Positions 38,800 through 51,469 of a stretch of DNA of 64,000 bases are shown here, in pieces. The notes beneath the pieces are model-generated. The model was not told where the DNA came from and did not search any database. It saw only the letters and a program-made list of their open reading frames with translations. How positions within the stretch are numbered: the stretch's first letter is position 1; each line of letters begins with the position of its first letter. The stretch lies in contig NC_092564.1 in the NCBI RefSeq assembly GCF_037975245.1, forward strand, positions 25,597,484 to 25,661,483. Direction: 5' to 3'. Source of the stretch: Apostichopus japonicus (Eukaryota; Echinodermata; Holothuroidea; Aspidochirotida; Stichopodidae). Position numbers and translations under genes: made by a program.

Positions 38800-41700
38800 C
38801 CAAGTTTTGTTGTCGAAACACCTTGAAACTAGCCTCAACTACCGTATAGCTGCGTTGTCGAAACACCTTGACACTAATCTCAGTGAAACCTTCAGAATGC
38901 AATACCAAGTTTTGTTGTCGAAACACCTTGACACTAGCCTTAACTAGCTGTGTTGTCGAAACACCTTGACACTAATCTCAGTGGAACCCTCAGAAAGCAA
39001 TACCAAGTTTTGTTGTCGAAACACCTTGAAACTAGCCTCAACTAGCTGTGTTGTCGAAACACCTTGACACTAATCTCAGTGAAACCCTCAGAATGCAATA
39101 CCAATTAGTCTTGTTGTCAAAACACCTTGACACTAGCCTCAACTAGCTGTGTTGTCGAAACACCTTGACACATATCTCAGTGGAACCCTCAGAATGCATT
39201 TACCAAGTTTTGTTGTCTAAACACCTTGAAACTAGTCTCAACTAGCTGGTGTTGTCGAAACACCTTGAAACTAGCCTCAACTAGCTGCGTTGTCGAAACA
39301 CCTTGACACTAATCTCAGTGAAACCGTCAGAATGCAATACCAATTAGTCTTGTTGTCGAAACACCTTGACACTAGCCTCAACTAGCTGTGTGTCGAAACA
39401 CCTTGACTCTAATCTCAGTGGAACCCTCAAAAAGCAATACCATGTTTTGTTGTCGAAACACCTTGACACTAGCCTCAACTAGCTGTGTTGTCGAAACACC
39501 TTGAAACTAACCTCAACTAGCTGTGTTGTCGAAACACCTTGATATTATCTCAGTGGAACCCTCAGAATGCAATACCAAGTTTTGTTGTCGAAACACCTTG
39601 AAACTAGTCTCAACTAGCTGGCGTTGTCGAAACACCTTGAAACTAGCCTCAACTAGCTGCGTTGTCGAAACACCTCTGTGACAATTATCTCAGTGAAACC
39701 CTCAAAATGCAATACCAATTAGACTTGTAGTCGAAACACCTTGACACTAGCCTTAACTAGCTGTGTTGTCAAAACACCTTGACACTAGCCTCAACTAGCT
39801 GTGTTGTCGAAACACCTTGACACATATCTCAGTGGAACCCTCAGAATGCATTTACCAAGTTTTGTTGTCTAAACACCTTGAAACTAGTCTCAACTAGCTG
39901 GTGTTGTCAAAACACCTTGAAACTAGCCTCAACTACTGTAGCTGCGTTGTCGAAACACCTTGACACTAATCTCAGTGAAACCCTCAGAATGCAATACCAA
40001 TTAGCCTTGTTGTCGAAACACCTTGACATTAGCCTCAACTAGCTGTGTGTCGAAACACCTTGACTCTAATCTCAGTGGAACCCTCAAAAAGCAATACCAT
40101 GTTTTGTTGTCGAAACACCTTGACACTAGCCTCAACTAGCTGTGTTGTCGAAACACCTTGAAACTAACCTCAACTAGCTGTGTTGTCGAAACACCTTGAT
40201 ATTATCTCAGTGGAACCCTCAGAATGCAATACCAAGTTTTGTTGTCGAAACACCTTGAAACTAGTCTCAACTAGCTGGCGTTGTCGAAACACCTTGAAAC
40301 TAGCCTCAACTAGCTGCGTTGTCGAAACGCCTCTGTGACAATTATCTCAGTGAAACCCTCAAAATGCAATACCAATTAGACTTGCAGTCGAAACACCTTG
40401 ACACTAGCCTTAACTATATAGCTGTGTTGTCGAAACACCTTGAAACTAGTCTCAACTAGCTGTGTTGTCGAAACACCTTGACACTAATCTCAGTGAAACC
40501 CTCAGAATGCAATACCAAGTCTTGTACAGTAGTCAAAAAACCTTGACACTAGCCTTAACTATATGTGTTGTCGAAACACCTTGAAACTTGTCTCAACTAG
40601 CTGTGTTGTCGAAACACCTTGACACTAATCTCAGTGGAACCCTCAAAAAGCAATACCATGTTTTGTTGTCGAAACACCTTGAAACTAGTCTCAACTGGCT
40701 GGCGTTGTCGAAACACCTTGAAACTAGCCTCAACTAGCTGCGTTGTTGAAACACCTTGACACTAATCTCAGTGAAACCCTCAGAATGCAATACCAATTAG
40801 TCTTGTTGTCGAAACACCTTGAAACTAGTCTCAACTAGCTGTGTTGTCGAAACACCTTGACACATATCCCAGTGGAACCCTCAAAAAGCAATACCATGTT
40901 TTGTTGTCGAAACACCTTGAAACTAGTCTCAACTGGCTGGCGTTGTCGAAACACCTTGAAACTAGCCTCAACTAGCTGCGTTGTTGAAACACCTTGACAC
41001 TAATCTCAGTGAAACCCTCAGAATGCAATACCAATTAGTCTTGTTGTCGAAACACCTTGACACTAGTCTCAACTAGCTGTGTTGTCGAAACACCTTGACA
41101 CTAATCTCAGTGGAACCCTCAGAAAGCAATACCGAGTTTTGTTGTCGAAACACCTTGAAACTAGTCTCAACTAGCTGGCGTTGTCGATATACCTTGAAAC
41201 TAGCCTCGACTAGCTGTGTTGTCGAAACACCGTGACACTAATCTCAGTGGAACCCTCAGTAAGCAATACCAAGTTTTGTTGTCGAAACACCTTGAAACTA
41301 GTCTCAACTAGCTGGCGTTGTCGAAATACCTTGAAACTAGCCTCAACTAGCTGTGTTGTCGAAACACCTTGACACTAATCTCAGTGGAACCCTCAGTAAG
41401 CAATACCAAGTTTTGTTGTCGAAACACCTTGAAACTAGTCTCAACTAGCTGGCGTTGTCGAAATACCTTGAAACTAACCTCAACTAGCTGTGTTGTCGAA
41501 ACACCTTGACACTAATCTCAGTGGAACCCTCAGAAAGCAATACCAAGTTTTGTTGTCGAAACACCTTGAAACTAGTCTCAACTAGCTGGCGTTGTCGAAA
41601 TACCTTGACACTAGCCTCAACTAGCTGTGTTGTCGAAACACCTTGACACTAATCTCAGTGGAACCCTCAGAAAGCAATACCAAGTTTTGTTGTCGAAACA

Positions 41701-44700
41701 CCTTGAAACTAGTCTCAACTAGCTGGCGTTGTCGAAATACCTTGAAACTAACCTCAACTAGCTGTGTTGTCGAAACACCTTGACACTAATCTCAGTGGAA
41801 CCCTCAGAAAGCAATACCAAGTTTTGTTGTCGAAACACCTTGAAACTAGTCTCAACTAGCTGGCGTTGTCGAAATACCTTGAAACTAACCTCAACTAGCT
41901 GTGTTGTCGAAACACATTGACACTAATCTCAGTGGAACCCTCAGAAAGCAATACCAAGTTTTGTTGTCGAAACACCTTGAAACTAGTCTCAACTAGCTGG
42001 CGTTGTCGAAATACCTTGAAACTAGCCTCAACTAGCTGTGTTGTCGAAACACCTTGACACTAATCTCAGTGAAACCCTCAGAATGCAATACCAATTAGTC
42101 TTGTTGTCGAAACACCTTGACACTAGCCTCAACTAGCTGTGTGTCGAAACACCTTGACACTAATCTCAGTGGAACCCTCAGAAAGCAATACCAAGTTTTG
42201 TTGTCGAAACACCTTGAAACTAGCCTCAACTAGCTGTGTTGTCGAAACACCTTGACACTAATCTCAGTGAAACCCTCAGAATGCAATACCAATTAGTCTT
42301 GTTGTCAAAACACCTTGACACTAGCCTCAACTAGCTGTGTTGTCGAAACACCTTGACACATATCTCAGTGGAACCCTCAGAATGCATTTACCAAGTTTTG
42401 TTGTCTAAACACCTTGAAACTAGTCTCAACTAGCTGGTGTTGTCGAAACACCTTGAAACTAGCCTCAACTAGCTGCGTTGTCGAAACACCTTGACACTAA
42501 TCTCAGTGAAACCCTCAGAATGCAATACCAATTAGTCTTGTTGTCGAAACACCTTGACACTAGCCTCAACTAGCTGTGTTGTCGAAACACCTTGACTCTA
42601 ATCTCAGTGGAACCCTCAAAAAGCAATACCATGTTTTGTTGTCGAAACACCTTGACACTAGCCTCAACTAGCTGTGTTGTCGAAACACCTTGAAACTAAC
42701 CTCAACTAGCTGTGTTGTCGAAACACCTTGATATTATCTCAGTGGAACCCTCAGAATGCAATACCAAGTTTTGTTGTCGAAACACCTTGAAACTAGTCTC
42801 AACTAGCTGGCGTTGTCGAAACACCTTGAAACTAGCCTCAACTAGCTGCGTTGTCGAAACACCTCTGTGACAATTATCTCAGTGAAACCCTCAAAATGCA
42901 ATACCAATTAGACTTGTAGTCGAAACACCTTGACACTAGCCTTAACTATATAGCTGTGTTGTCGAAACACCTTGAAACTAGTCTCAACTAGCTGTGTTGT
43001 CGAAACACCTTGACACTAATCTCAGTGAAACCCTCAGAATGCAATACCAATTAGTCTTGTTGTCGAAACACCTTGAAACTAGTCTCAACTAGCTGTGTTG
43101 TCGAAACACCTTGACACTAATCCCAGTGGAACCCTCAAAAAGCAATACCATGTTTTGTTGTCGAAACACCTTGAAACTAGTCTCAACTGGCTGGCGTTGT
43201 CGAAACACCTTGAAACTAGCCTCAACTAGCTGCGTTGTTGAAACACCTTGACACTAATCTCAGTGAAACCCTCAGAATGCAATACCAATTAGTCTTGTTG
43301 TCGAAACACCTTGACACTAGTCTCAACTAGCTGTGTTGTCGAAACACCTTGACACTAATCTCAGTGGAACCCTCAGAAAGCAATACCAAGTTTTGTTGTC
43401 GAAACACCTTGAAACTAGTCTCAACTAGCTGGCGTTGTCGATATACCTTGAAACTAGCCTCAACTAGCTGTGTTGTCGAAACACCGTGACACTAATCTCA
43501 GTGGAACCCTCAGTAAGCAATACCAAGTTTTGTTGTCGAAACACCTTGAAACTAGTCTCAACTAGCTGGCGTTGTCGAAATACCTTGAAACTAGCCTCAA
43601 CTAGCTGTGTTGTCGAAACACCTTGACACTAATCTCAGTGGAACCCTCAGTAAGCAATACCAAGTTTTGTTGTCGAAACACCTTGAAACTAGTCTCAACT
43701 AGCTGGCGTTGTCGAAATACCTTGAAACTAACCTCAACTAGCTGTGTTGTCGAAACACCTTGACACTAATCTCAGTGGAACCCTCAGAAAGCAATACCAA
43801 GTTTTGTTGTCGAAACACCTTGAAACTAGTCTCAACTAGCTGGCGTTGTCGAAATACCTTGACACTAGCCTCAACTAGCTGTGTTGTCGAAACACCTTGA
43901 CACTAATCTCAGTGGAACCCTCAGAAAGCAATACCAAGTTTTGTTGTCGAAACACCTTGAAACTAGTCTCAACTAGCTGGCGTTGTCGAAATACCTTGAA
44001 ACTAACCTCAACTAGCTGTGTTGTCGAAACACCTTGACACTAATCTCAGTGGAACCCTCAGAAAGCAATACCAAGTTTTGTTGTCGAAACACCTTGAAAC
44101 TAGTCTCAACTAGCTGGCGTTGTCGAAATACCTTGAAACTAACCTCAACTAGCTGTGTTGTCGAAACACATTGACACTAATCTCAGTGGAACCCTCAGAA
44201 AGCAATACCAAGTTTTGTTGTCGAAACACCTTGAAACTAGTCTCAACTAGCTGGCGTTGTCGAAATACCTTGAAACTAACCTCAACTAGCTGTGTTGTCG
44301 AAACACCTTGACACTAATCTCAGTGAAACCCTCAGAATGCAATACCAATTAGTCTTGTTGTCGAAACACCTTGACACTAGCCTCAACTAGCTGTGTGTCG
44401 AAACACCTTGACACTAATCTCAGTGGAACCCTCAGAAAGCAATACCAAGTTTTGTTGTCGAAACACCTTGAAACTAGCCTCAACTAGCTGTGTTGTCGAA
44501 ACACCTTGACACTAATCTCAGTGAAACCCTCAGAATGCAATACCAATTAGTCTTGTTGTCGAAACACCTTGACACTAGCCTCAACTAGCTGTGTTGTCGA
44601 AACACCTTGACACATATCTCAGTGGAACCCTCAGAATGCATTTACCAAGTTTTGTTGTCTAAACACCTTGAAACTAGTCTCAACTAGCTGGTGTTGTCGA

Positions 44701-46440
44701 AACACCTTGAAACTAGCCTCAACTAGCTGCGTTGTCGAAACACCTTGACACTAATCTCAGTGAAACCCTCAGAATGCAATACCAATTAGTCTTGTTGTCG
44801 AAACACCTTGACACTAGCCTCAACTAGCTGTGTTGTCGAAACACCTTGACTCTAATCTCAGTGGAACCCTCAAAAAGCAATACCATGTTTTGTTGTCGAA
44901 ACACCTTGACACTAGCCTCAACTAGCTGTGTTGTCGAAACACCTTGAAACTAACCTCAACTAGCTGTGTTGTCGAAACACCTTGATATTATCTCAGTGGA
45001 ACCCTCAGAATGCAATACCAAGTTTTGTTGTCGAAACACCTTGAAACTAGTCTCAACTAGCTGGCGTTGTCGAAACACCTTGAAACTAGCCTCAACTAGC
45101 TGCGTTGTCGAAACACCTCTGTGACAATTATCTCAGTGAAACCCTCAAAATGCAATACCAATTAGACTTGTAGTCGAAACACCTTGACACTAGCCTTAAC
45201 TATATAGCTGTGTTGTCGAAACACCTTGAAACTAGTCTCAACTAGCTGTGTTGTCGAAACACCTTGACACTAATCTCAGTGAAACCCTCAGAATGCAATA
45301 CCAAGTCTTGTACAGTAGTCAAAAAACCTTGACACTAGCCTTAACTATATGTGTTGTCGAAACACCTTGAAACTTGTCTCAACTAGCTGTGTTGTTGAAA
45401 CACCTTGACACTAATCTCAGTGAAACCCTCAGAATGCAATACCAATTAGTCTTGTTGTCGAAACACCTTGAAACTAGTCTCAACTAGCTGTGTTGTCGAA
45501 ACACCTTGACACTAATCCCAGTGGAACCCTCAAAAAGCAATACCAAGTTTTGTTGTCGAAACACCTTGAAACTAGTCTCAACTAGCTGGCGTTGTCGAAA
45601 TACCTTGAAACTAACCTCAACTAGCTGTGTTGTCGAAACACCTTGACACTAATCTCAGTGGAACCCTCAGAAAGCAATACCAAGTTTTGTTGTCGAAACA
45701 CCTTGAAACTAGTCTCAACTAGCTGGCGTTGTCGAAATACCTTGAAACTAACCTCAACTAGCTGTGTTGTCGAAACACCTTGACACTAATCTCAGTGGAA
45801 CCCTCAGAAAGCAATACCAAGTTTTGTTGTCGAAACACCTTGAAACTAGTCTCAACTAGCTGGCGTTGTCGAAATACCTTGAAACTAACCTCAACTAGCT
45901 GTGTTGTCGAAACACCTTGACACTAATCTCAGTGGAACCCTCAGAAAGCAATACCAAGTTTTGTTGTCGAAACACCTTGAAACTAGTCTCAACTAGCTGG
46001 CATTGTCGAAATACCTTGAAACTAACCTCAACTAGCTGTATTGTCGAAACACCTTGACACTAATCTCAGTGGAACCCTCAGAAAGCAATACCAAGTTTTG
46101 TTGTCGAAACACCTTGAAACTAGTCTCAACTAGCTGGCGTTGTCGAAATACCTTGAAACTAACCTCAACTAGCTGTGTTGTCGAAACACCTTGACACTAA
46201 TCTCAGTGAAACCCTCAGAATGCAATACAAATTAGTCTTGTTGTCGAAACACCTTGAAACTAGCCTCAACTAGCTGTGTGTCGAAACACCTTGACTCTAA
46301 TCTCAGTGGAACCCTCAGAAAGCAATACCAAGTTTTGTTGTCGAAACACCTTGAAACTAGTCTCAACTAGCTGGCGTTGTCGAAACACCTTGAAACTAGT
46401 CTCAACTAGCTGCGTTGCCGAAACACCTTGACACTAGCCT
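38800..46440. repeat. Hierarchical satellite array, about 7.6 kb
   Basis: Built from 37-60 bp monomers that all begin GTTGTCGAAACACCTTGA and continue AACTAGTCTCAACTAGCTG or CACTAATCTCAGTGGAACC. In the regular part (41.1-42.0, 43.4-44.3, 45.5-46.2 kb) three monomers (60+39+38) make a 137 bp higher-order unit. A still larger period of about 2.25 kb is visible: the rare variant AATGCATTTACCAAG recurs at 42381 and 44635. Both edges (38650-38770 and 46455-46540) share GGTACACGAAACACTCAGT and GTGTTTGAA, as diverged edge units. No coding potential. Confidence 0.95.
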
Positions 46441-46540
46441 CAACCCTACTGTCTGGTTAAGATGGTACACGAAACACTCAGTGTTTTGTACCAAGTGTTT
46501 GAACCACTGTGTCTTTGATGTGGTAAGTGACACCCAGAAT

Positions 46541-47220
46541 GGAATATCAAGTGTGTGAATAACCATGGTGGGCAAAACCAGTTCAACCTAGTGTTTGGAC
46601 TGCTATCTTGGTGTGAAACACTACAGAAAATAACTGAGCTGTAGAATATTAAAATAGCATACTACCTTTGTGAAAAACTACATAGGCCTGCTAGAATTTG
46701 AGATGTCTTACTGACATATTTTCTTCTACAATGCTTTGACTGTTTGTTTGATGTTGCATTGCAGCGCCGAAGCTGTTCATGGTGCCTGTTTGGCTGCTTC
46801 AAGGCGGAGACATTTTGGTTTCGGATTATAGGTTTAAGCTAATAGGTTTATAATTAGGGTTCCATTCACAGCAGAGCAATTTCTTTTTATTAAACAGGGT
46901 CTTTTGGTAAAGGGACATTTGCACTGCATATATAGCGAACACTCAGTACATTATTTCATATCAAGTGTTTGAATGATGACCTACATGTAATAGGAGGAAA
47001 ATGCTTTACCAAGTGTACTGAGAGCATAACACTTTATAGTTTGTCATACTTAGTGCTTGAAAAAAATGTAATGTGCAAAATGCACTTAGGGTGACGTGAG
47101 TACCAAATCCTTTGAAACATGCATTAGAAGTATGCATATAAAAACAGAACCAGGTTATTATATTTTCAAATTTCTATGAATATCGTTTTCCATGCTTTCT
47201 TGGACAATTTTAAATTACAG
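46541..47220. other. Unique sequence beyond the satellite, no gene seen
   Basis: No supported gene or repeat. One short open segment after a good acceptor (46765) does not join neighbours in phase. Confidence 0.3.
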
Positions 47221-47272
47221 AATCCGACACTGTCACAGATAAGAGACACAGGAATTGAAGATACCAATAAAG
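47221..47272 (+). CDS. Possible short exon D (phase 0-1)
   Basis: TTAAATTACAG acceptor and GTGAAC donor enclose 52 nt reading NPTLSQIRDTGIEDTNK plus one base. The phase-1 exit would join candidate exons A, B or C. No homology recognised; a chance ORF of this length is quite possible. Confidence 0.2.
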
Positions 47273-47539
47273 GTGAACCTTTAATTAAACATCATAAACA
47301 GCATGTGAAACAGGAATATATACAACAGTCCTAAGAAAGATGTATAACCAGAATGCAAAACTGCATTGTGGTTTCAATGTTATCAAAAGTTATAGCCAGG
47401 ATGAACAACACACTTGATTTAAGTATTATAGCAAAAAGCATTGAGGAAGAGATGTGGCATTAAGAATATTTACAAAGACAAAGACATTTACAAAGAGTGA
47501 TTGATGACCAAAACGGTCTTAGTCTTCTATTTAGTACAA

Positions 47540-47770
47540 CAGTGTAATACATCAGCACAGGTAACCTGTAATCTCTGAAAGCTTTACTTCTTGAGATATT
47601 GCTTTTACAAGGATTTCCGTAAATCCTTTGACCCCAAACCTTGATCTTTAAAGACAATCAGGTTCTTTTATTCAATGTAGCCCACCTACATATCAAACAT
47701 GGGGACTGTCAAAGTTTCCATTCTTGAGATATTGTGTTTACAAGCTGCAAAGCATGACCACATAAACACA
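47540..47770. repeat. Diverged tandem pair with TTCTTGAGATATTG motif
   Basis: Two related segments carry TTCTTGAGATATTG followed by TTTACAAG and a TTTGACC-like part, about 145 bp apart. Similar wording occurs at 2180-2300 and 56025-56475, so this is a dispersed and locally tandem repeat. Confidence 0.45.
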
Positions 47771-48340
47771 CCCATGTACACATGCCAGCATGACTGCAAA
47801 GATTACAATTTTTATTGTTCAAGATTTCATATGAACAAGACCTTTAAATTTCACATATAACCAGATTGACAAAATAATGGATGACATGGAACGCAATTTT
47901 GCCACTGCTCTCCTGTATGGAGACCATTGTCTTAGTAAAACTAGGCCTTGTGCTCCTATACCCCAAGCTCCCACATACTTATTTTATTAGAATTACTTCA
48001 AATCATATTCGCAAAAGGGATCTCATTACACAGCAATCATTAGATATAAGTAAAGCATAAGACATATAGACCATTGATGAAAAGCTGCCTTTTCTGCAAC
48101 TTAAAAACTCAAGGGGGTAAATTGATTCTGAATCTATAATAAGTTTTGGGTCTTACTCTGCCCCCCCGGCCCCCAACCCCCAATTTTTGTACTGTAGCAT
48201 CAGTATTAAAGGAAACAAAATGAAGCCTAAATACCTGAAGAAATGTCTCACCTAACGCCTAATTAAGCTCCTCTTTTCCAGTCTAGTAGTATCTATATGA
48301 GATGAAAATATCTTCTGATTTAATCATCAGATTTTGGCAA

Positions 48341-48685
48341 TTAAAGGCATTGAAGACTCGCCCCTCTAAAAAAGGAAACTTTCTGTTGCTTGCAAGTGAA
48401 ATTTTCTGCTTGTTGAGCTACAAAATGAACACAGTAATGAAAGTGATACCTTGTTATCTTTAGCTGGACCTGAGATATGTCCATCGCTGCATCGTTTGTA
48501 CACTGTGCTGTAGGTATTGACCACAGCTGTATGTACTGACTGTACACTAGTGTCTAATTACCAAAGGTACAGTAGCAAGCTGTGTGCGTATTTTCTGGGT
48601 TGATGATGGTGTCTAACACTTTTGTTACATCTCTTTCGAAACTAGGTCAGATTAACGTTTCGTTTTGCGCGAGTCTTAAAATTAA
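48341..48685. mobile_element. TTAA-flanked MITE, copy 3 (345 bp)
   Basis: Starts TTAA-AGGCATTGAAGACTCGC and ends GCGAGTCTTAAAA-TTAA. The interior matches copy 2 over most of its length with scattered substitutions. No transposase ORF. Confidence 0.72.
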
Positions 48686-48806
48686 AGAATTTGCTATGTT
48701 AGTGACTGATGATATGTGTTCCAAAGTCTACTCTTTTCCAATGACCAAAAAGGCAACATTGTCATGCTACATTATTACTTAGTGCAGGTATATACATCTG
48801 TAGATA

Positions 48807-49212
48807 AAAACAAAATTGGCATATCTGGCATGTGATTCGGGCCCTGTGCGCCAAGGAAATAGGGATTTGACCCAAACTAAGTCCTGACCCAAATTTCGTA
48901 TATACCAGCTAGGTGTTCATGAAGTATGAGTACCATACCGTGGGGGGCTTGGTACTGGGGGCTTTGAACATTTGCAACACCCCACCCACGGAGCTAACAC
49001 AAAGTCAACAGGAGCTGTTTCATTTTTTTTATAAGTCAAAAACAAAATTGGCATATCTGGCATGTGATTCGGGCCCTGTTCGCCAAGGAAAATAGGGATT
49101 TGACCCAAACTAAGTCCTGACCCAAATTTCGTATGTACCAGCTAGGTGTTCATGAAGTATGAGTACCATACCGTGGGGGGCTTGGGACTGGGGGCTTTGA
49201 ACATTTGCAACG
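48807..49212. repeat. Recent direct duplication (about 175 bp, offset about 231 bp)
   Basis: The segment AAAACAAAATTGGCATATCT ... GAACATTTGCAAC occurs at about 48807-48980 and again at about 49037-49212, with only a few differences. It contains ATGAAGTATGAGTACCATAC and a G-rich tract. Confidence 0.9.
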
Positions 49213-49749
49213 CCGAGCACGGAGATGATTTACTATCTACTGTATATAACGAACTATATTTTATTTTGAGATCTCATTCCTGTGCAAAATCATTGCGTAC
49301 GGAGAACTCAGAAAATATTTCTGTGTGTGTGCACCGTGGTGCAACGTTGTGATTTTGGACTAGTCAGGATTTAGCCACCTTGGTCAGAGATTTAACCTGT
49401 GTAAGCGCTATAACCTCTTCTGCATGAAAATGGGAACTTTTCGCAAACCTCCACACTAGAGTCCATGGTTGATGTACAATAAAACGATGCACGATTAGGC
49501 TAGGCCTAAGGTATATATATGTGAATTACATCAGACTTGCCTAATTCGAGTTAACGTCTATGGGCAGCGCAGGCTGAAGTCACTTTTCGCCAGTCACCAG
49601 ATTTTTGCCGGTGAGCACACACCAATCTACAGTGTATTTCTGTTTCTGTTATGTACTTGTTAAAACCCCTCTCGGGTATCACAACGAGGATGTTGTTACT
49701 CAGGGCAGCAGTGCTAGTAACACTAACAACCATACGTGGGCAATCTAGT
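49213..49749. other. No gene recognised
   Basis: Contains short open frames on the minus strand that may be the 3' end of the adjoining LINE remnant, but nothing that can be supported as a gene. Confidence 0.3.
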
Positions 49750-50125
49750 TTTAAGCACCTCAAAGAATATGGCTCTCCTTATTGGCCAAGGATTGCGTAT
49801 TCCAGACTTTAATAGTCCTAGGATAGAAACTATCATGAAAAGCAAGGAATTTGAGTATAGCTGTCACGTCTCCCTGGTTTCAAGAAGGGATTAGTCTCGT
49901 TTGGGACTGCAACTAGGCCATTTATAATTTGATAAAAAAATGTATGAGTCTGGCCCTTTTCTGTCTTTCTATGAGGGGTTCCCATTTCAAAGTCTTTAAG
50001 ATCTCAGTGACGCTGGATTGCCTACGGAAATCACGAGTTACAAAATGTGCTGCCTTCCTTTGAATTTTTTCTATTTTATCTTGGTCTGAGACGTTATAAG
50101 GGTCGCAAATCTGAGCTGCATCATG
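49750..50125 (-). pseudogene. Non-LTR retrotransposon (CR1/Jockey/RTE-like) C-terminal remnant
   Basis: The minus strand encodes pieces typical of the region after the reverse transcriptase: KIEKIQRKAAHFVTRDF, SSVTEILKTLKWEPL, ERQKRARL, then after a frameshift YQIINGLVAVP and FLKPGRRDSYTQIPCF, then after another FYPRTIKVWNTQSLA. These match the usual LINE tail pattern (RRAARFV...SSVT..L..L.W..L..RR...RL...Y....FFPR....WN.L). At least two frame breaks make it a dead fragment. Confidence 0.82.
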
Positions 50126-51360
50126 TTTATGTCAATGTGTTGTTCTACTCTTGAATAGTGTAGATAACATACAGATAATGGCTCTAGTTAAGTAAAAAAA
50201 AGGTTTCTTGACTTAAACGATTAGTGTTTAGTAGCAAATAACAACTACACAATTATTTGAAATTACTTGAAGTTTAAACTTCTGAATAAGATTATTTTAG
50301 CTCTGGCGATCAAGCTAGACCATAGTACTTAGTGAATGTATCTATCGTTTGTTTTCACTGGCTGATACTGCGGTTTGGGTACAAATGTCCTGGTAACAGC
50401 ATGGTTACTTAGAAGTCTGTCCTGCCGTATTGTGTGTGTAAAGTTTTGGCAAAATTTGTTGTCTTTTATCACTGAATTCATTTTTAAAATATAATCACAA
50501 GATATTGTCCATGATGATGTGCTACACACAGTTAAGTAAGAAAAAAATTATTGTTAAAACTAGTAAAAGTGGGTAAGAATCGTGCAAACAGCAGTGACTG
50601 TGTTGTGGAGGTTTTAGTAAATGTTTTACCCGAATTTCAGTCAGATAAGGAACTTCACTTATTTACCAGATCACGATCACCCATTCATTAGTATTGGTGG
50701 CCATCGACACAAATAAGAAATATGAAGCAACACCATAAAACATAAATTATTATGTATAGTAATTATTTAATAAAATGGTAAATAAATAAAAGGTTCAAGC
50801 AGAACAAAACTTAAAACCCTTGAAACACAAATCATCGAGACAAAAGGATTTAGTTAATCCCACCGCAACAATTAATATAACCTCAGTAGTATATATAGAA
50901 TAAACCTTTGATTAGGAGGTCTAATAACAGCGCCCAAAGCATGCAAAAAAACAGTATTTTATTGAAAATACACTAAACAAAACATTTAATGATCTGTCCA
51001 ATTTATTAAGCCACTGTTCAACAGTCTAAAATGTAAACAACATTGAAGAAATAAATAGTCAAAATATCTGTCTCTATGAGTTAAAAATACTCTCGGAAAA
51101 TATGACAATATATATTACAGGTACAGTACTTTGCTACAAATTCTGGGTATTTGGCTGATGATCGGTTAAACAGCTTCCACCTTTGATAAACCATAACACA
51201 CAGTTATGGTCAGTGACTAGTCCAAAACGCCTAGCTAACGTTACAGCACTTGGTAAAGTAAGACCCCATTAGCTTACTGTTGGATCTGTTTCATTCTTAA
51301 ATAATTATGAACTGTATACTCTGTAGCTATAAATTCTTCATGACCTTTTGCACATATCTT
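50126..51360. other. AT-rich stretch, no gene seen
   Basis: No ORF with homology and no structured repeat recognised on either strand. Confidence 0.3.
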
Positions 51361-51364
51361 TCAG

Positions 51365-51462
51365 TTCCACAAGATGAGGAAAGTTGTGAAAATTTTACAG
51401 AATCTGAAACAAGCTGCTGTGACAGTAGTCATCTCCTGAAACAACACACAAAACCTTGACAG
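51365..51462 (+). pseudogene. Candidate exon C, decayed relative of exon B
   Basis: After acceptor ATCTTTCAG, the phase-1 reading gives VPQDEESCENFTESETSCC and then a basic tail. It aligns by eye with exon B (DEESCE against YEEDCES, TESET against SDTES). Near the 3' end the frame meets TGA just before the GTACGA donor, and the length (98 nt) does not keep phase. It is therefore either a dead duplicate or a terminal/poison exon. Confidence 0.35.
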
Positions 51463-51469
51463 GTACGAA

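Noticed and set aside
38699-38926. Open frame with repeated FRQQNLVLHSEG on the minus strand
   Set aside because: It is simply the satellite array translated; the frame breaks at unit-length changes.
38800-46440. Direct repeats with spacers, CRISPR-like at first sight
   Set aside because: Eukaryotic setting, no unique spacers, units abut and form higher-order periods: a satellite.
46765-46817. Possible plus-strand exon RRSCSWCLFGCFKAETF after a good acceptor
   Set aside because: Donor is weak (GTTTCG) and its phase does not fit the next candidate exon; too short to support.
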